Notes: generated from the letters alone by a model not told the origin. A DNA stretch of 64,000 nucleotides from an uncultured Collinsella sp. (GCA_900552685.1 USAJ01000002.1:1-64000); one strand, 5' to 3'. Shown: positions 21,482 through 31,002, counted from the first letter of the stretch. Translations and numbers: made by a program.

Positions 21482-22837
21482 TTAGCAGACGCCCTGGGCG
21501 AGCATGGCGTCGGCGACCTTCAGGAAGCCGGCGATGTTGGCGCCCATGACGAAGTTGCCCTCCTGGCCATACTCCTTGGCGGTGTCGTCCACGTTGTGGA
21601 ACATGCCGCGCATGAGCTGCTCGAGCTTGCCGTCGACCTCCTCGAAGGTCCAGGACAGATGCTCGGCGTTCTGGCTCATCTCCAGGCCGGACACAAGTAC
21701 GCCGCCGGCGTTGGCAGCCTTACCGGGCATAAAGGCAACGCCGTTCTCCTGGAAGTAGGTCGTGGCCTCGATGGTCGTAGGCATGTTCGCGCCCTCGCCG
21801 ACCACCTTGCAGCCGTTGGCGACGAGCGCCTGGGCGTCCTCGAGCAGCAGCGTGTTCTCGCGAGCGCAGGGCAGCGCGATGTCGCAGGGCAGCTGCCACA
21901 CGCCGCGGCCGTCGCCCTCGTGCCACACGGCGTTGGGCTTCTCGTCAACGTACATAGCGAGCGTGACGCCCTTGTCGCGGCCGGAGCGCTTCTTGTTGTA
22001 GACGTGCTCGAGCACGGTGTAGTCGATGCCGTCGGGATCCTCGACCCAGCCGTGGGTATCGGAACAGGCCAGCACCTTGCCGCCGAGCTGGGCGACCTTC
22101 TGGACCGCGTAGATGGCGACGTTACCGGAGCCGTGAACGACGACGTTCTTGCCCTCGAAGGAGTCGCCGCGGCTCTTGAGGTACTCGTCCACAAAGTAGA
22201 CCAGACCGTAACCGGTGGCCTCGGTACGGGCGAGCGAGCCGCCAAAGGAGAGGCCCTTGCCGGTGAGGACGCCGGTCCACTCGTTGGTCAGGCGCTTGTA
22301 CTGACCGAACAGGTAGGCAACCTCGCGGCCGCCAACGCCCAGGTCGCCGGCGGGAACGTCGGTGTTGGGGCCAATGTGGCGATAGAGCTCGGTCATGAAG
22401 GACTGGCAGAAGTGCATGATCTCGTTGTTGGACTTGCCCTTGGGGTCAAAGTCGGAGCCGCCCTTGCCGCCGCCCATGGGAAGGGTGGTCAGGCTGTTCT
22501 TGAGGATCTGCTCCAGGCCCAGGAACTTGAGCATGCCCAGGGTGACCGTCGGGTTAAAGCGCAGACCGCCCTTGTAGGGTCCAATGGCAGAGTTGAACTC
22601 GACGCGATAGCCGCGGTTGACCTGAACCTTGCCCTGGTCGTCGACCCAGGGAACACGGAACATGACGATGCGCTCGGGCTCGACGAGGCGCTCCAGCAGG
22701 GCGGCCTCCTCGTACTCGGGGTGGGCGTCGAGCGCCGGCTGGATGGTGCCGAGGATCTCGGTCGCGGCCTGGATGAACTCAGGCTGCTCGGGATAGCGGG
22801 CCTTGAGCTCTTCGAGAACTTTCTGCGTGTAGCTCAT
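21482..22837 (-). CDS. gdhA: NADP-type glutamate dehydrogenase
   Basis: Cytosolic enzyme of 451 residues interconverting 2-oxoglutarate plus ammonia with glutamate. The active-site region GGLRFNPTVTLGMLKFLGLEQ and the catalytic Lys in PMGGGKGGSDFDPKG (about 125-139) are present, and the nucleotide-binding GSGNVAIYA lies at about 237. Length and motifs fit the hexameric small GDH I class, usually NADPH-linked and anabolic. Start ATG 22837 follows GGAGGAAGC. Monocistronic: its own terminator lies downstream and an unrelated intergenic region upstream. Confidence 0.96.
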   Translation of the reverse strand: MSYTQKVLEELKARYPEQPEFIQAATEILGTIQPALDAHPEYEEAALLERLVEPERIVMFRVPWVDDQGKVQVNRGYRVEFNSAIGPYKGGLRFNPTVTLGMLKFLGLEQILKNSLTTLPMGGGKGGSDFDPKGKSNNEIMHFCQSFMTELYRHIGPNTDVPAGDLGVGGREVAYLFGQYKRLTNEWTGVLTGKGLSFGGSLARTEATGYGLVYFVDEYLKSRGDSFEGKNVVVHGSGNVAIYAVQKVAQLGGKVLACSDTHGWVEDPDGIDYTVLEHVYNKKRSGRDKGVTLAMYVDEKPNAVWHEGDGRGVWQLPCDIALPCARENTLLLEDAQALVANGCKVVGEGANMPTTIEATTYFQENGVAFMPGKAANAGGVLVSGLEMSQNAEHLSWTFEEVDGKLEQLMRGMFHNVDDTAKEYGQEGNFVMGANIAGFLKVADAMLAQGVC

Positions 22838-23092
22838 GCTTCCTCCAATGATGGGAAACGAAAATGTTGGTCGCGGCACCCTATGCGCCGCGAACTTTAT
22901 CGAGTATGGATAATATCGCACTGTTGCAGCAAAGTTTCGCATAAGCCGACGAGCAGATGTTTCGTTTTGATTACGATGCAGGTAGAGGCGTTTTTGAGTG
23001 CCTGACGTGCAAAACCTGTGTTTCAAACCTGTTTCGTCCACGTGTTCCAAACCACAACAAAGGTGCCTGTCCCCAATGTGGTGGTGTGGTGG

Positions 23093-23488
23093 TTAGAGGA
23101 CGAGCTGATGGTAGTCGGCGGGGGTTATGCGGCCCTCGGTGGCAGCGCGGAAGGCAGCGAGCGCATCGCCCGAGAACGGCATGGCCCAGCACAGCCCGCA
23201 ACCTGCGGTAATGGAGCCGGGCAAAGGCATAATGCGCCCGGGCACGCCGGCATCCAGGCACAGTTGTTCACATTCCATCACATCGAAGGTGCTATCGAAC
23301 GACACGATAATCTTGCGCTCGTGGTCAAGGGCATCACCGGACGGGCCTTCGCGGTGTGTCTCGCGATACGCCGCAGCGGCTGCCTCCTCTTCCGCAGTAT
23401 GTCCACAGTCACCGCAGCCGCAGGTACAGGGCTCGGAACCATCGCAAGTGCAAGGCTCTCCCGTGTCGGGGCAAATATCGTGAGACAT
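23093..23488 (-). CDS. DUF3343 protein with Cys-rich N-terminus (putative Se/S carrier)
   Basis: 131-residue protein with two parts. Residues 1-28 contain seven Cys (positions 6, 13, 15, 21, 23, 25, 28), suggesting metal or chalcogen binding. Residues about 55-131 match the DUF3343 domain, with conserved ECEQLCLDAGVPGRIMPLPG and AGCGLCW motifs, where GCGLCW has a redox-type CxxC. DUF3343 proteins are often annotated as putative sulfur or selenium carriers because they occur with selD, yedF and a cysteine desulfurase; the function is not established. It lies 15 bases downstream of mobA and probably shares its mRNA. A second, Cys-poor DUF3343 gene lies at 51093-51344. Start ATG 23488 follows GGAG. 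Confidence 0.75.
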   Translation of the reverse strand: MSHDICPDTGEPCTCDGSEPCTCGCGDCGHTAEEEAAAAAYRETHREGPSGDALDHERKIIVSFDSTFDVMECEQLCLDAGVPGRIMPLPGSITAGCGLCWAMPFSGDALAAFRAATEGRITPADYHQLVL

Positions 23489-23503
23489 GGCAACTCCAAT
23501 CGT

Positions 23504-24136
23504 CTAGGCGAGCAACTCGGCCGCCGCAAACTCCTCGTGCGTATTGACGTTTTCGAAGCAGAGCGTCGAGCCGGCGACCTCGACAATCTGAGGCCCGTCC
23601 AAATACCCGGCATTCACCCGGTCGATCAGGCAGCGGATTCGCTGACGGTCACCGGCGAGCAGCTCTTGGGCAACCGGCGCACACGCGTCACGGCGCCAGA
23701 CGGCGCAAAGCGGCTCAATCCCCCGCTCCTCGCGCGGCACGCACACGTCGAGCGCCTCGGCCTCAACACGATCGGCAAGCGCGCCGATCAGTTCTGGCGA
23801 GACGAACGGCATATCGCAGGCGACGATCGCCACGAGAGGCAGCCGAGCCGCAGCCAGCGAGCTCGCGATGCCGCGCATGGCGCCTGCCGACCCTTCAAGG
23901 TCCGCCACCACACGCGGCACCAGGCCGCCAAACGCGCGCTCCTCAAGATAGGCAAGCTCGCTGGGACGCGAAGTCGTCACGACCAACTCGCCGGCAACTG
24001 GCGCCAGCCGACCCAGCACACGCTCGATGAGCGGCTCGCCGCAAAACGCCATGCGCGCCTTATCGCAGCCCATGCGCGAGGACAGCCCGCCCGCTTGGAC
24101 GACACAAGAAAGATCGGCACGTCTTACGGTAGTCAT
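23504..24136 (-). CDS. mobA: Molybdenum cofactor guanylyltransferase
   Basis: 210-residue cytosolic enzyme that transfers GMP to molybdopterin to form the guanine dinucleotide cofactor used by DMSO-reductase family enzymes such as FdhF and the oxidoreductase at 27923-30040. The nucleotide-binding N-terminus VQAGGLSSRMGCDKARM (about 11-27) and the metal-binding ACDMPF (about 100) are characteristic. Start ATG 24136 is preceded by GGAGG at 11 bases; longer frames upstream overlap the terminator of tRNA-Sec. It lies between tRNA-Sec and a DUF3343 gene, linking molybdenum and selenium functions. Confidence 0.9.
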   Translation of the reverse strand: MTTVRRADLSCVVQAGGLSSRMGCDKARMAFCGEPLIERVLGRLAPVAGELVVTTSRPSELAYLEERAFGGLVPRVVADLEGSAGAMRGIASSLAAARLPLVAIVACDMPFVSPELIGALADRVEAEALDVCVPREERGIEPLCAVWRRDACAPVAQELLAGDRQRIRCLIDRVNAGYLDGPQIVEVAGSTLCFENVNTHEEFAAAELLA

Positions 24137-24226
24137 ACGGCAAAACACCTCCATCGGCATGCTCAAAACCCGGCACACGAAGCCAAATACCGTCGCCGAT
24201 AAAGCGGGCGGCACGGCAAACCCATG

Positions 24227-24283
24227 CAAAAACAAAACAGCGCCTTTGCGGCACGCAGCAAGACCGCGAGCACAAAAGCGCTG
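24227..24283 (-). terminator. Terminator after tRNA-Sec
   Basis: On the minus strand CAGCGCTTTTGTG pairs (with two G-U pairs) with CGCAAAGGCGCTG and is followed by TTTTGTTTTTG. It lies 9 bases after the tRNA 3' end. Confidence 0.75.
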
Positions 24284-24291
24284 GTAGCGTA

Positions 24292-24388
24292 TGGCGGGAA
24301 CGTATGTGAATCGAACACATCCAAGACGTTTTGCACGCCTCGCAACGGTTTTGAGGACCGCGGAGCCCACCGGAGCCCATCCGTTCCC
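24292..24388 (-). tRNA. selC: tRNA-Sec (anticodon UCA)
   Basis: 97 bases with encoded CCA. Acceptor GGGAACG pairs with CGTTCCC; a 6-bp D stem with a 4-base loop (GGGCTC, CGGT, GGGCTC with G-U pairs); anticodon loop CCTCAAA giving UCA; a long variable arm AGGCGT/ACGTCT; T arm ATGTG/CACAT. These are the hallmarks of a bacterial selenocysteine tRNA. It lies 37 bases after the selB stop codon, between selB and mobA, and serves the UGA codons of fdhF and selD in this window. Confidence 0.96.
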
Positions 24389-24424
24389 AAGTGCGGCGGT
24401 ATTTTACCAAACCGAGCAGTCAAT

Positions 24425-26392
24425 CTAGCGCAGGGACCTCAGGCCACCGGCATCCTTGTCGAGCACCGTGAAGCGCACGGCATCTAGGTGCTCCAAGATG
24501 CTGATGGCACGTTTGCGCGACACGCCCAGAGCCTCACGCAGCACGCTCGTGGTGGCTGCGCCACCGGCATCGGCGATGGCGGCGGCGACGAGCTCGCGCG
24601 CATGGGCCTCGGCGGCGGCAGACAGGGCAACGTCGCGCTCAACCTTAACGATCGAGCGATTGAGCGAAAGCTCGCGCAGGGCACGCGTCATGGTGTCGCG
24701 ATCGAGCTGCAGTTGCTCGCCCGCCTCGGGCAACGTCGGCGCATCGAGGCCGGCTTCGTCCAGCAAAGCAACGATACGTTCGCAGGCTTCGCGAACCACG
24801 CGTGCCGCCGCGGCGGCCGAATGCGGATCGAATACCTCGGCGCCCTCCGAGGCACACACACCACGCGAGCAGCCCTCGGCAATCAGAGCCGCGGCAACGC
24901 CATCATCAGCGGCAGGCCACGCAGCATGGGCAACGGCGCCGGGCGTAAAGCCCGTCTCCTTGGGAGACGCCGCATGCATGGCTGACAGGGTCGCCGCCAG
25001 CACGTCCATGGCGGCATCGAACACGGCAGCATTCACATACAGCCTACAGCCCGAGCCCGCAAGCTCGCGCACAGCACCTCGCGCCACCAACTCGTTCAGC
25101 GCGGCATCGGCCCCACCGGAAACAAGGTCTAGCGCCGCGGCAACGTCGGCAGCCACGACCGGCAACGTCTGCAGCGCCAACCACGCCTCAACACCAGCGA
25201 CGGCATCGCCGGCCTCAAGCGCTGCAAGCAGCGTGCGCTCCCCCGTCGAAAGCTCGCGCGAGCGACGGCAGCGCGAAAGTAGCACGCGCCCGCCGCCGAT
25301 GAGCATAACGGGCGAATACGACAGCACCACGGCATGGTCTCCGGCACACAGCGGCAGCGGCTCCTCCAGGCGCACCTGCACGGTACGGGTCTCGCCCACC
25401 GCCATGGGGGCCTCGCCCTCCAAAAGCATGATGCGGCCGATGACCTCGGCCGTGCCGGCCATCACATGCACACGCGCGCCCGACTCGAGCACGCGCGGCT
25501 TGGTGCCCTCGCGGCCCAGGTAGGTGAACGTCATCATAAAGCGCAACGTCTGGCCAAAGCGGTCCGCCACGCCCAGCATCTCGCCACGGTCAAGCGCCGC
25601 GACACCGTCACCAACCAGGTTGAGCGCCACACGCTGACCAGGCAGCGCGCGCGGCGTATCGCCATGCACCTGGATCCCACGCACGCGACAGACCGTACGC
25701 GACGGCAAAGCCATCAACTCGTCGCCCACCGCAACCGGCGCATCGTGCAACGTTCCCGTCACGACAGTGCCGACGCCCTTGATCGTAAAGCAGCGGTCAA
25801 TCGGCAGACGCGGCGCGGCATCAGTGAGCTCGGCACGGGCACGGCAGGCATCCCAGCAAGCGGCAACCTGCTCGTCGAGCACGGCGAGCAGCCTTTCGAT
25901 CCCCTCGCCTGTTTTGGACGACACAGGCACGATCGGCGCGTCCGCAAACACGGTACCCGACAAAAAGTCATCGACATCGAGCTCGGCAAGCTCGGTCATC
26001 TCGGCATCGGCAAGGTCGCACATCGTCAGCGCGACCACCATATGCGTAACGCCCAGCATCTCCAGCACGTGCACGTGCTCGCGCGTCTGCGGCATCACGC
26101 CCTCGACGGCAGAGACCACCAGCACGGCAACGTCGATGCCCGTGGCGCCCTGCACCATGGCGCGCAGGTAATGCGCGTGGCCCGGCACGTCGACCAGGCC
26201 GACGATCTTGCCACTCGGCAGCGCCAACTCGCCAAAGCCCAGCTCCACGGTCATACCGCGACGGCGCTCAACCTCCAGACGATCGGGATTCTTGCCGGTC
26301 AGTGCCTCGATCAATGCCGACTTACCATGGTCAACGTGACCCGCCGTGCCAACGATAACGGGACACTCCACCAGCGCCTGAACCTCACTCAT
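24425..26392 (-). CDS. selB: Selenocysteine-specific elongation factor
   Basis: GTPase of 655 residues that brings Sec-tRNA to UGA codons marked by a SECIS hairpin. G1 GTAGHVDHGKSALIEALTG (about 15-33), a G3-type DVPGHAHY and a G4-like TMCD are seen, then EF-Tu-like domains 2 and 3. The C-terminal part (about 400-655) is the winged-helix array that binds mRNA SECIS, ending with ALGVSRKRAISILEHLDAVRFT. The start overlaps the selA stop (ATGA), so the pair is coupled. Length is slightly above the E. coli protein. Confidence 0.96.
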   Translation of the reverse strand: MSEVQALVECPVIVGTAGHVDHGKSALIEALTGKNPDRLEVERRRGMTVELGFGELALPSGKIVGLVDVPGHAHYLRAMVQGATGIDVAVLVVSAVEGVMPQTREHVHVLEMLGVTHMVVALTMCDLADAEMTELAELDVDDFLSGTVFADAPIVPVSSKTGEGIERLLAVLDEQVAACWDACRARAELTDAAPRLPIDRCFTIKGVGTVVTGTLHDAPVAVGDELMALPSRTVCRVRGIQVHGDTPRALPGQRVALNLVGDGVAALDRGEMLGVADRFGQTLRFMMTFTYLGREGTKPRVLESGARVHVMAGTAEVIGRIMLLEGEAPMAVGETRTVQVRLEEPLPLCAGDHAVVLSYSPVMLIGGGRVLLSRCRRSRELSTGERTLLAALEAGDAVAGVEAWLALQTLPVVAADVAAALDLVSGGADAALNELVARGAVRELAGSGCRLYVNAAVFDAAMDVLAATLSAMHAASPKETGFTPGAVAHAAWPAADDGVAAALIAEGCSRGVCASEGAEVFDPHSAAAAARVVREACERIVALLDEAGLDAPTLPEAGEQLQLDRDTMTRALRELSLNRSIVKVERDVALSAAAEAHARELVAAAIADAGGAATTSVLREALGVSRKRAISILEHLDAVRFTVLDKDAGGLRSLR

Positions 26393-27846
26393 CGAGCAAT
26401 CGCCTTCTCAACGCACGCGACGAGCGTCGATGCCGCCGTCTCGATATCGCGGTCGCCCACGAGTGTACGCATGTCAAACAGGACGCGATCGTGCGAGGCG
26501 CGTGTGACGACCGGCGTGTCGAAATCTTGGACGAGCGAGCGCTTGAGTGCGTCAACGGAAAGACGCTCATCGACGAGGCGCACGGCAACGCACATGGTAG
26601 GCAGCTCGACGGTAGGCAGCGAACCGCCGCCGGGAGTCGACGACTCCTCGACGATTTCCACCTGCACGGCGCGCGGGCAACCCGCCTTATCGAGGCCCGC
26701 CACCATCAGCTCGCGCAGTTTGCGTGCGCGGCGCTCCAGATGAGCCTGCGGAAGCGTGAGCATGTTTAGCACCGGCACCTCGCGATGGGCCACATCCGCC
26801 CCATCCATGTAGATGCGCAGTGTAGCCTCGAGCGCCGCCAGTGCGAGCTTGCCCGGGCGTAGGGCACGCATAAGCGGATGCGACCCGCAGGCCTGGACCA
26901 GATCGCGACGGCCCATGATAATGCCCGCCTGTGCGGCACCGAGCAGCTTATCGCCCGAGCACGACACCAGATCGAGCCCTGCCGAAACCGAAGCCGGCGT
27001 GGTTTCTTCGCCGCCGCGCACCAAGATGTCGTCGGGCAACAGCGCGCCCGAACCCTGGTCCTCGTAGAACAGCAGACCATGCTTGTGGGCCAGGGCGGCA
27101 AGCTCCCGAGAGCCCACTTCCTCGTGAAAGCCCTCGATGCGATAGTTGGAAGGATGGACCTTGAGGATCATCGCCGTATCGGGCGTGATGGCTTGCTCAT
27201 AATCAGCCAGGTGCGTGCGGTTGGTGGCGCCGACCTCGACGAGTTTGGCGCCCGAAGCCGCCATGACATCGGGGATGCGGAAGCTGCCGCCGATCTCGAC
27301 AAGCTCGCCGCGGCTGACGATGACCTCCTTGCCTGCGGCATGGGTCGCCAGCACCAGCAGCACAGCGGCGGCGTTGTTGTTAACGACCAGCGCGTCCTCG
27401 GCACCGGTAAGCGAGCGGATGAGCTGCGCGGCGTGCTCCTTGCGCGACCCGCGCGAGCAGGTGTCCACGCTGTACTCGAGCGTGCTGTAGCCACGCGCGA
27501 CCTCGGCCACGGCCTTTGCCGCCGACTCCGCGAGCGGGGCGCGACCCAAGTTGGTATGGATGACCACACCCGTGGCGTTGACGGCAGGGCGCAGGCTCGG
27601 CAGTGCGGATCGATGCGCACGCCACTCGATGGCCGAGGCCAGGTCGCGCTTGGAACGCGGGGCGGCGCCGGCACGAATCGCGGCGCGCTCCTCGTCGAGC
27701 TCGGCCGTGACGGCGGCATGCACCACCGCGTCGCAGGTCTCCCCCGCCGCCTTCACAACCGGCCACTCTGCGAGCAGCTCGTTGACGGAAGGAATAGCGC
27801 GAAGGCGGGCGCGTACCTCATCGGACATGTTCTGGCTATCGCTCAT
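26389..27846 (-). CDS. selA: L-seryl-tRNA(Sec) selenium transferase
   Basis: PLP-dependent enzyme of 485 residues converting seryl-tRNA(Sec) to selenocysteinyl-tRNA(Sec) with selenophosphate. Characteristic parts are TGVVIHTNLGRAPLAESA (about 90-107), VNNNAAAVLLVL (about 154), and the PLP Lys in DLVSCSGDKLLGAAQAGI (Lys at about 298). Start ATG 27846 lies 7 bases after GAAAGG. It heads selA-selB-tRNA-Sec, followed by mobA and DUF3343 in the same direction. Confidence 0.96.
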   Translation of the reverse strand: MSDSQNMSDEVRARLRAIPSVNELLAEWPVVKAAGETCDAVVHAAVTAELDEERAAIRAGAAPRSKRDLASAIEWRAHRSALPSLRPAVNATGVVIHTNLGRAPLAESAAKAVAEVARGYSTLEYSVDTCSRGSRKEHAAQLIRSLTGAEDALVVNNNAAAVLLVLATHAAGKEVIVSRGELVEIGGSFRIPDVMAASGAKLVEVGATNRTHLADYEQAITPDTAMILKVHPSNYRIEGFHEEVGSRELAALAHKHGLLFYEDQGSGALLPDDILVRGGEETTPASVSAGLDLVSCSGDKLLGAAQAGIIMGRRDLVQACGSHPLMRALRPGKLALAALEATLRIYMDGADVAHREVPVLNMLTLPQAHLERRARKLRELMVAGLDKAGCPRAVQVEIVEESSTPGGGSLPTVELPTMCVAVRLVDERLSVDALKRSLVQDFDTPVVTRASHDRVLFDMRTLVGDRDIETAASTLVACVEKAIAR

Positions 27847-27922
27847 GTGCGACCTTTCAAAACCAAAGGTGAATCAATCGTTCGAACGTCAAACTATCAG
27901 CCAATTCGATCGGCTGAGTCAA

Positions 27923-30040
27923 TCAATCGCTATTATCCTCGCGTGCCGCGATCTTTTCCACGCGAACGGCGTTTTCCTGGGTGAGCGCAGCGCCCGTCAA
28001 CGGGTCCCAACGCAACGGCGTATGGTCGAGCGGACCCACGCCCAAGGCTTGAGCGCCACCGACATCGGCGCCAAACGAACGCCCGCCGGGAGCGGCCGGG
28101 GTGAAGATGCACGCCGGATGCAGATACGGCGTCGTCTCCACGCGCACGCGATCGCGGCCCATATCGCTCACGAGTTCGACGACCTCGCCGTCGGCGATGC
28201 CCATGTGCGCAGCAGCATCGGCATTCATCTGCACGGCATCCAGGTCCGATCCAGCCTCGGCGGCACCGGCCGCCGCAAGCCTTCGCGAGGTATGCGACTC
28301 AAAGGGACGGTTGCCGCTAATGAGGCGAAACATCCCCGGGCCGGGCTCCACCATGGGAGCAATCCAGTTGGGTACACGGCCCAGGCCGGCTCGTTCCCAT
28401 ACGTCGCTTGCCAGCGCAATTTTACCGCTATCCAAGGGAATCGCCGGCTCGCCCGTACGCGACGGCAACGTAACACCCGTGTCGGCCCAGCCGCGCTCCT
28501 TGAGCTCGTCCAGATTGATCCCAAAAGGCGCCACCTGGGCAGCCGCCAGATCGTCAGACGTAAACTGGAAGTACTCGCCCACGCCACACGCCTGCGCCAG
28601 ACCGGCAAAAATCTCCCGACCGGAACGCGTGTCGTCATGTAACACGGGCAGCACGGCGTTGCGGTAGAACACGCGCGAATCATTGGCGCCCACGACTGTG
28701 CCCACACCGCGGTCGGCCTCCAGATACGTCACGTCGGGCAGCACGAAGTCAGAAGCGCGCGCTGTCTCGGACCAGCGAATATCAATCGTCACGAGCAGGT
28801 CAAGCTGCTGCAAAATACCCAACCAAGCCTGCGCATTGCCATAGCCCGCACCGGGGTTACTGGCATAGACGATGAGTCCACGCAAATCGCCGGCAAGAAT
28901 CGACTGACCGATGGTCGTGCACAGGCCGCGCACCGGATCGACCAGTGGATAGCGCTCGGACCCCAACTTGGGCTCACGTGGCATCGACGGCGTCGCGAAA
29001 CGCGCAGGGTCCAAATCGCCCAAAGCAAGCGGCGTGGGCGGGTTGAGGGCACCGCCCGCGTGTCCGATGCAGCCCAGCAGCACATCGACCAGACAAATCG
29101 CGCGCGCGGTCTGGGTGCTATTGGCATACGCGATACCGATGCCGCCATGAAAGCCGGCGTCCACCACGGCAGCAGGCGCGGCGGCAGCTAGATCACGCGC
29201 CGTGGCGGCGATCTCTGCGGCCGGCACGTCGCACATCGACTCGGCCCACTCGGGCGTCCAAGCACGGGACGCCTGCGCCAGCTCGTCAAAGCCCGTGGTA
29301 TAGCGGGTCACGAACTCGTGGTCGTACAAGTCCTCGGCAATGAGCACATGCGCAATGCCCAGCAGCAAGGCCAGGTCGCAGCCCGGGCGCACGCGCAGCC
29401 AGCGGTCGGCAAGCGCAGCCGAGCCGCTGCGCCGGGGGTCGACCACGATAATCTTCGCCCCACGGCGACGGGCATCGTTGAGCGCGTCAACGGCCCCCAT
29501 CGTCGACGAATCGACAATGGAACGCCCAAGGTACATGATGCAATTGGTGTGCGCTAGGTCGGAGGCGGGACTATAGCCCAGGCTGTGCTCCCAACCGGTA
29601 AGTCGGCTTACCTCGCAGGCGCCATCGGCACCGTACACGTTGGGCGAGCCCAGCGCATGCATAAAGCGATACGCCCAGTAGCGGTCGAACGAGGGCACGC
29701 CGAGCGTCATGCCCAGCGCACGGGGCCCGCATTCGTCAACAATCCCCAAAAGACGCTCGGCAATCTGGGCAAACGCCTCGTCCCAGGTAATCGCATCGAA
29801 CCCCGAGCCATCAGTTCGTCGGCGCATGGGATGCACAATGCGATCGCGCTCGTCAAACGGCATTGCCAGGCGATGCCGTCCGCGGGCGCACAGGGCACGC
29901 GCCGCGCACGGATGTCCCGGCACCGGCAACTCGGCCACCACACGCCCATCCTTAACATGGGCCGCAAAGGCGCAATCGGCATAGCATCCCCCGCATGTGG
30001 TCACCACGGCGCGACCGTCACGCTTCACAGCAGATGCCAT
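27923..30040 (-). CDS. Molybdopterin oxidoreductase, DMSO reductase family, substrate unknown
   Basis: 705-residue protein. The N-terminus carries a 4Fe-4S binding pattern (CGGCYADC near 16-23 with a later Cys in ALCARGRHRL near 55), followed by the molybdopterin-binding regions (MYLGRSIVDSS, VDPRRSGSAALADRWLRVRPGCD) and a C-terminal dinucleotide-binding domain with ISGNRPFESHTSRR. The likely Mo ligand is Cys in GADGACEVSRLTG (near 150), as in thiosulfate/polysulfide reductase-like enzymes. There is no Tat signal peptide, so it is probably cytosolic. Start ATG 30040 follows AAAGGGG; the longer frame to 30106 adds a hydrophobic leader that lacks an RR motif. No electron-transfer or membrane-anchor gene is adjacent; a terminator separates it from focA. 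The substrate is unknown. Confidence 0.85.
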   Translation of the reverse strand: MASAVKRDGRAVVTTCGGCYADCAFAAHVKDGRVVAELPVPGHPCAARALCARGRHRLAMPFDERDRIVHPMRRRTDGSGFDAITWDEAFAQIAERLLGIVDECGPRALGMTLGVPSFDRYWAYRFMHALGSPNVYGADGACEVSRLTGWEHSLGYSPASDLAHTNCIMYLGRSIVDSSTMGAVDALNDARRRGAKIIVVDPRRSGSAALADRWLRVRPGCDLALLLGIAHVLIAEDLYDHEFVTRYTTGFDELAQASRAWTPEWAESMCDVPAAEIAATARDLAAAAPAAVVDAGFHGGIGIAYANSTQTARAICLVDVLLGCIGHAGGALNPPTPLALGDLDPARFATPSMPREPKLGSERYPLVDPVRGLCTTIGQSILAGDLRGLIVYASNPGAGYGNAQAWLGILQQLDLLVTIDIRWSETARASDFVLPDVTYLEADRGVGTVVGANDSRVFYRNAVLPVLHDDTRSGREIFAGLAQACGVGEYFQFTSDDLAAAQVAPFGINLDELKERGWADTGVTLPSRTGEPAIPLDSGKIALASDVWERAGLGRVPNWIAPMVEPGPGMFRLISGNRPFESHTSRRLAAAGAAEAGSDLDAVQMNADAAAHMGIADGEVVELVSDMGRDRVRVETTPYLHPACIFTPAAPGGRSFGADVGGAQALGVGPLDHTPLRWDPLTGAALTQENAVRVEKIAAREDNSD

Positions 30041-30104
30041 CTCGATTACCCCTTTCATCAGCCAAACACAACAGGCCAAAAGCCCGGCAACGAGCCCCAG
30101 ACCC

Positions 30105-30140
30105 AAAAAGCCTCCCGCACGGCAACGCCCCGCGGGAGGC
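30105..30140 (-). terminator. Terminator at the end of the formate hydrogenlyase operon
   Basis: GCCTCCCGC and GCGGGAGGC form the stem; on the minus strand it is followed by TTTTTGGG. It lies 23 bases after the focA stop and separates the operon from the oxidoreductase gene. Confidence 0.85.
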
Positions 30141-30162
30141 CCAACGTCAAACAGACGGTACC

Positions 30163-31002
30163 TTACGCCTCGGACTTCTTGGCGTAGATAAACCAGTAGC
30201 CGAGCGCGACCAGAACCGCGCCGCCCACGATGTTGCCCAGCGTGGCGGCGGATAGGTTAAACGCAATACCCGCGACGTTGAGCGCATCGGCCCCGGCAAC
30301 CTTGGCACCATAGCCGCACGCGTGCATCACGGCACCCATGGGCAAAAAGTACATGTTGGCAACGCAGTGCTCAAAACCGCAGGCCACAAAGGCGGCGATG
30401 GGCAGCAAAATGCCCACAACCTTATCGACTACGGTCTTGCCCGCAGTACCAATCCACACGGCCAGGCACACAAAGATATTGCACAGGATGCCACGGAAGA
30501 AGATCGTCACCCAGTCGATCGTCACCTTGCCGGCGGCGACGCTCACCATGGAGTTGGCGACCGCCTCGCCGTTGAGTTTATAGATGCCGGCCATGTACAC
30601 CAAAAAGACGATGAACAGAGCACCGACAAAATTGCCGACCCACACGACGACCCAGGCCTTAAGCATCTGGACCAGGGTGATCTTTTTGCTCTTGAGCGCG
30701 CAGACCATAAGCGAATTGCCGGTAAACAGCTCGGCGCCGCACACCAGCACCAGCACCAGGCCCAGGCAAAAGCACAGGCCGCCCACGACGCGCTGGGCAC
30801 CCCAGCCCAGCGTGCTGTCGCTCAAAAACACCGTAAAGAACAGGCCGCCGAAGGCGATAAACGCGCCGGCGAACATTGCCAACAGAAAGGCCTTAGCGAC
30901 CGGCAGGTTAGCCTTGGTCACGCCGGCGGCCTCGGTCTTGGCCTCGATCGCGGCGGGCGCCAGGCAATCGGGAGCGGGATACTCCACCTTGGAATCTGCC
31001 AT
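30163..31002 (-). CDS. focA: Formate/nitrite channel, FocA type
   Basis: Integral membrane protein of 279 residues, FNT family, moving formate (and possibly nitrite) across the membrane as a pentamer. Six hydrophobic spans are visible. FNT signatures include GAELFTGNSLMV (about 93-104), VWVGNFVGAL and GILCNIFVCLAVW, and the pore region FEHCVANMYFLP contains the central His. As the last gene of the formate hydrogenlyase operon it most likely supplies formate to FdhF. Start ATG 31002 is preferred over 31041 because GAAAG lies upstream and the extra 13 residues are basic and atypical. Confidence 0.9.
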   Translation of the reverse strand: MADSKVEYPAPDCLAPAAIEAKTEAAGVTKANLPVAKAFLLAMFAGAFIAFGGLFFTVFLSDSTLGWGAQRVVGGLCFCLGLVLVLVCGAELFTGNSLMVCALKSKKITLVQMLKAWVVVWVGNFVGALFIVFLVYMAGIYKLNGEAVANSMVSVAAGKVTIDWVTIFFRGILCNIFVCLAVWIGTAGKTVVDKVVGILLPIAAFVACGFEHCVANMYFLPMGAVMHACGYGAKVAGADALNVAGIAFNLSAATLGNIVGGAVLVALGYWFIYAKKSEA

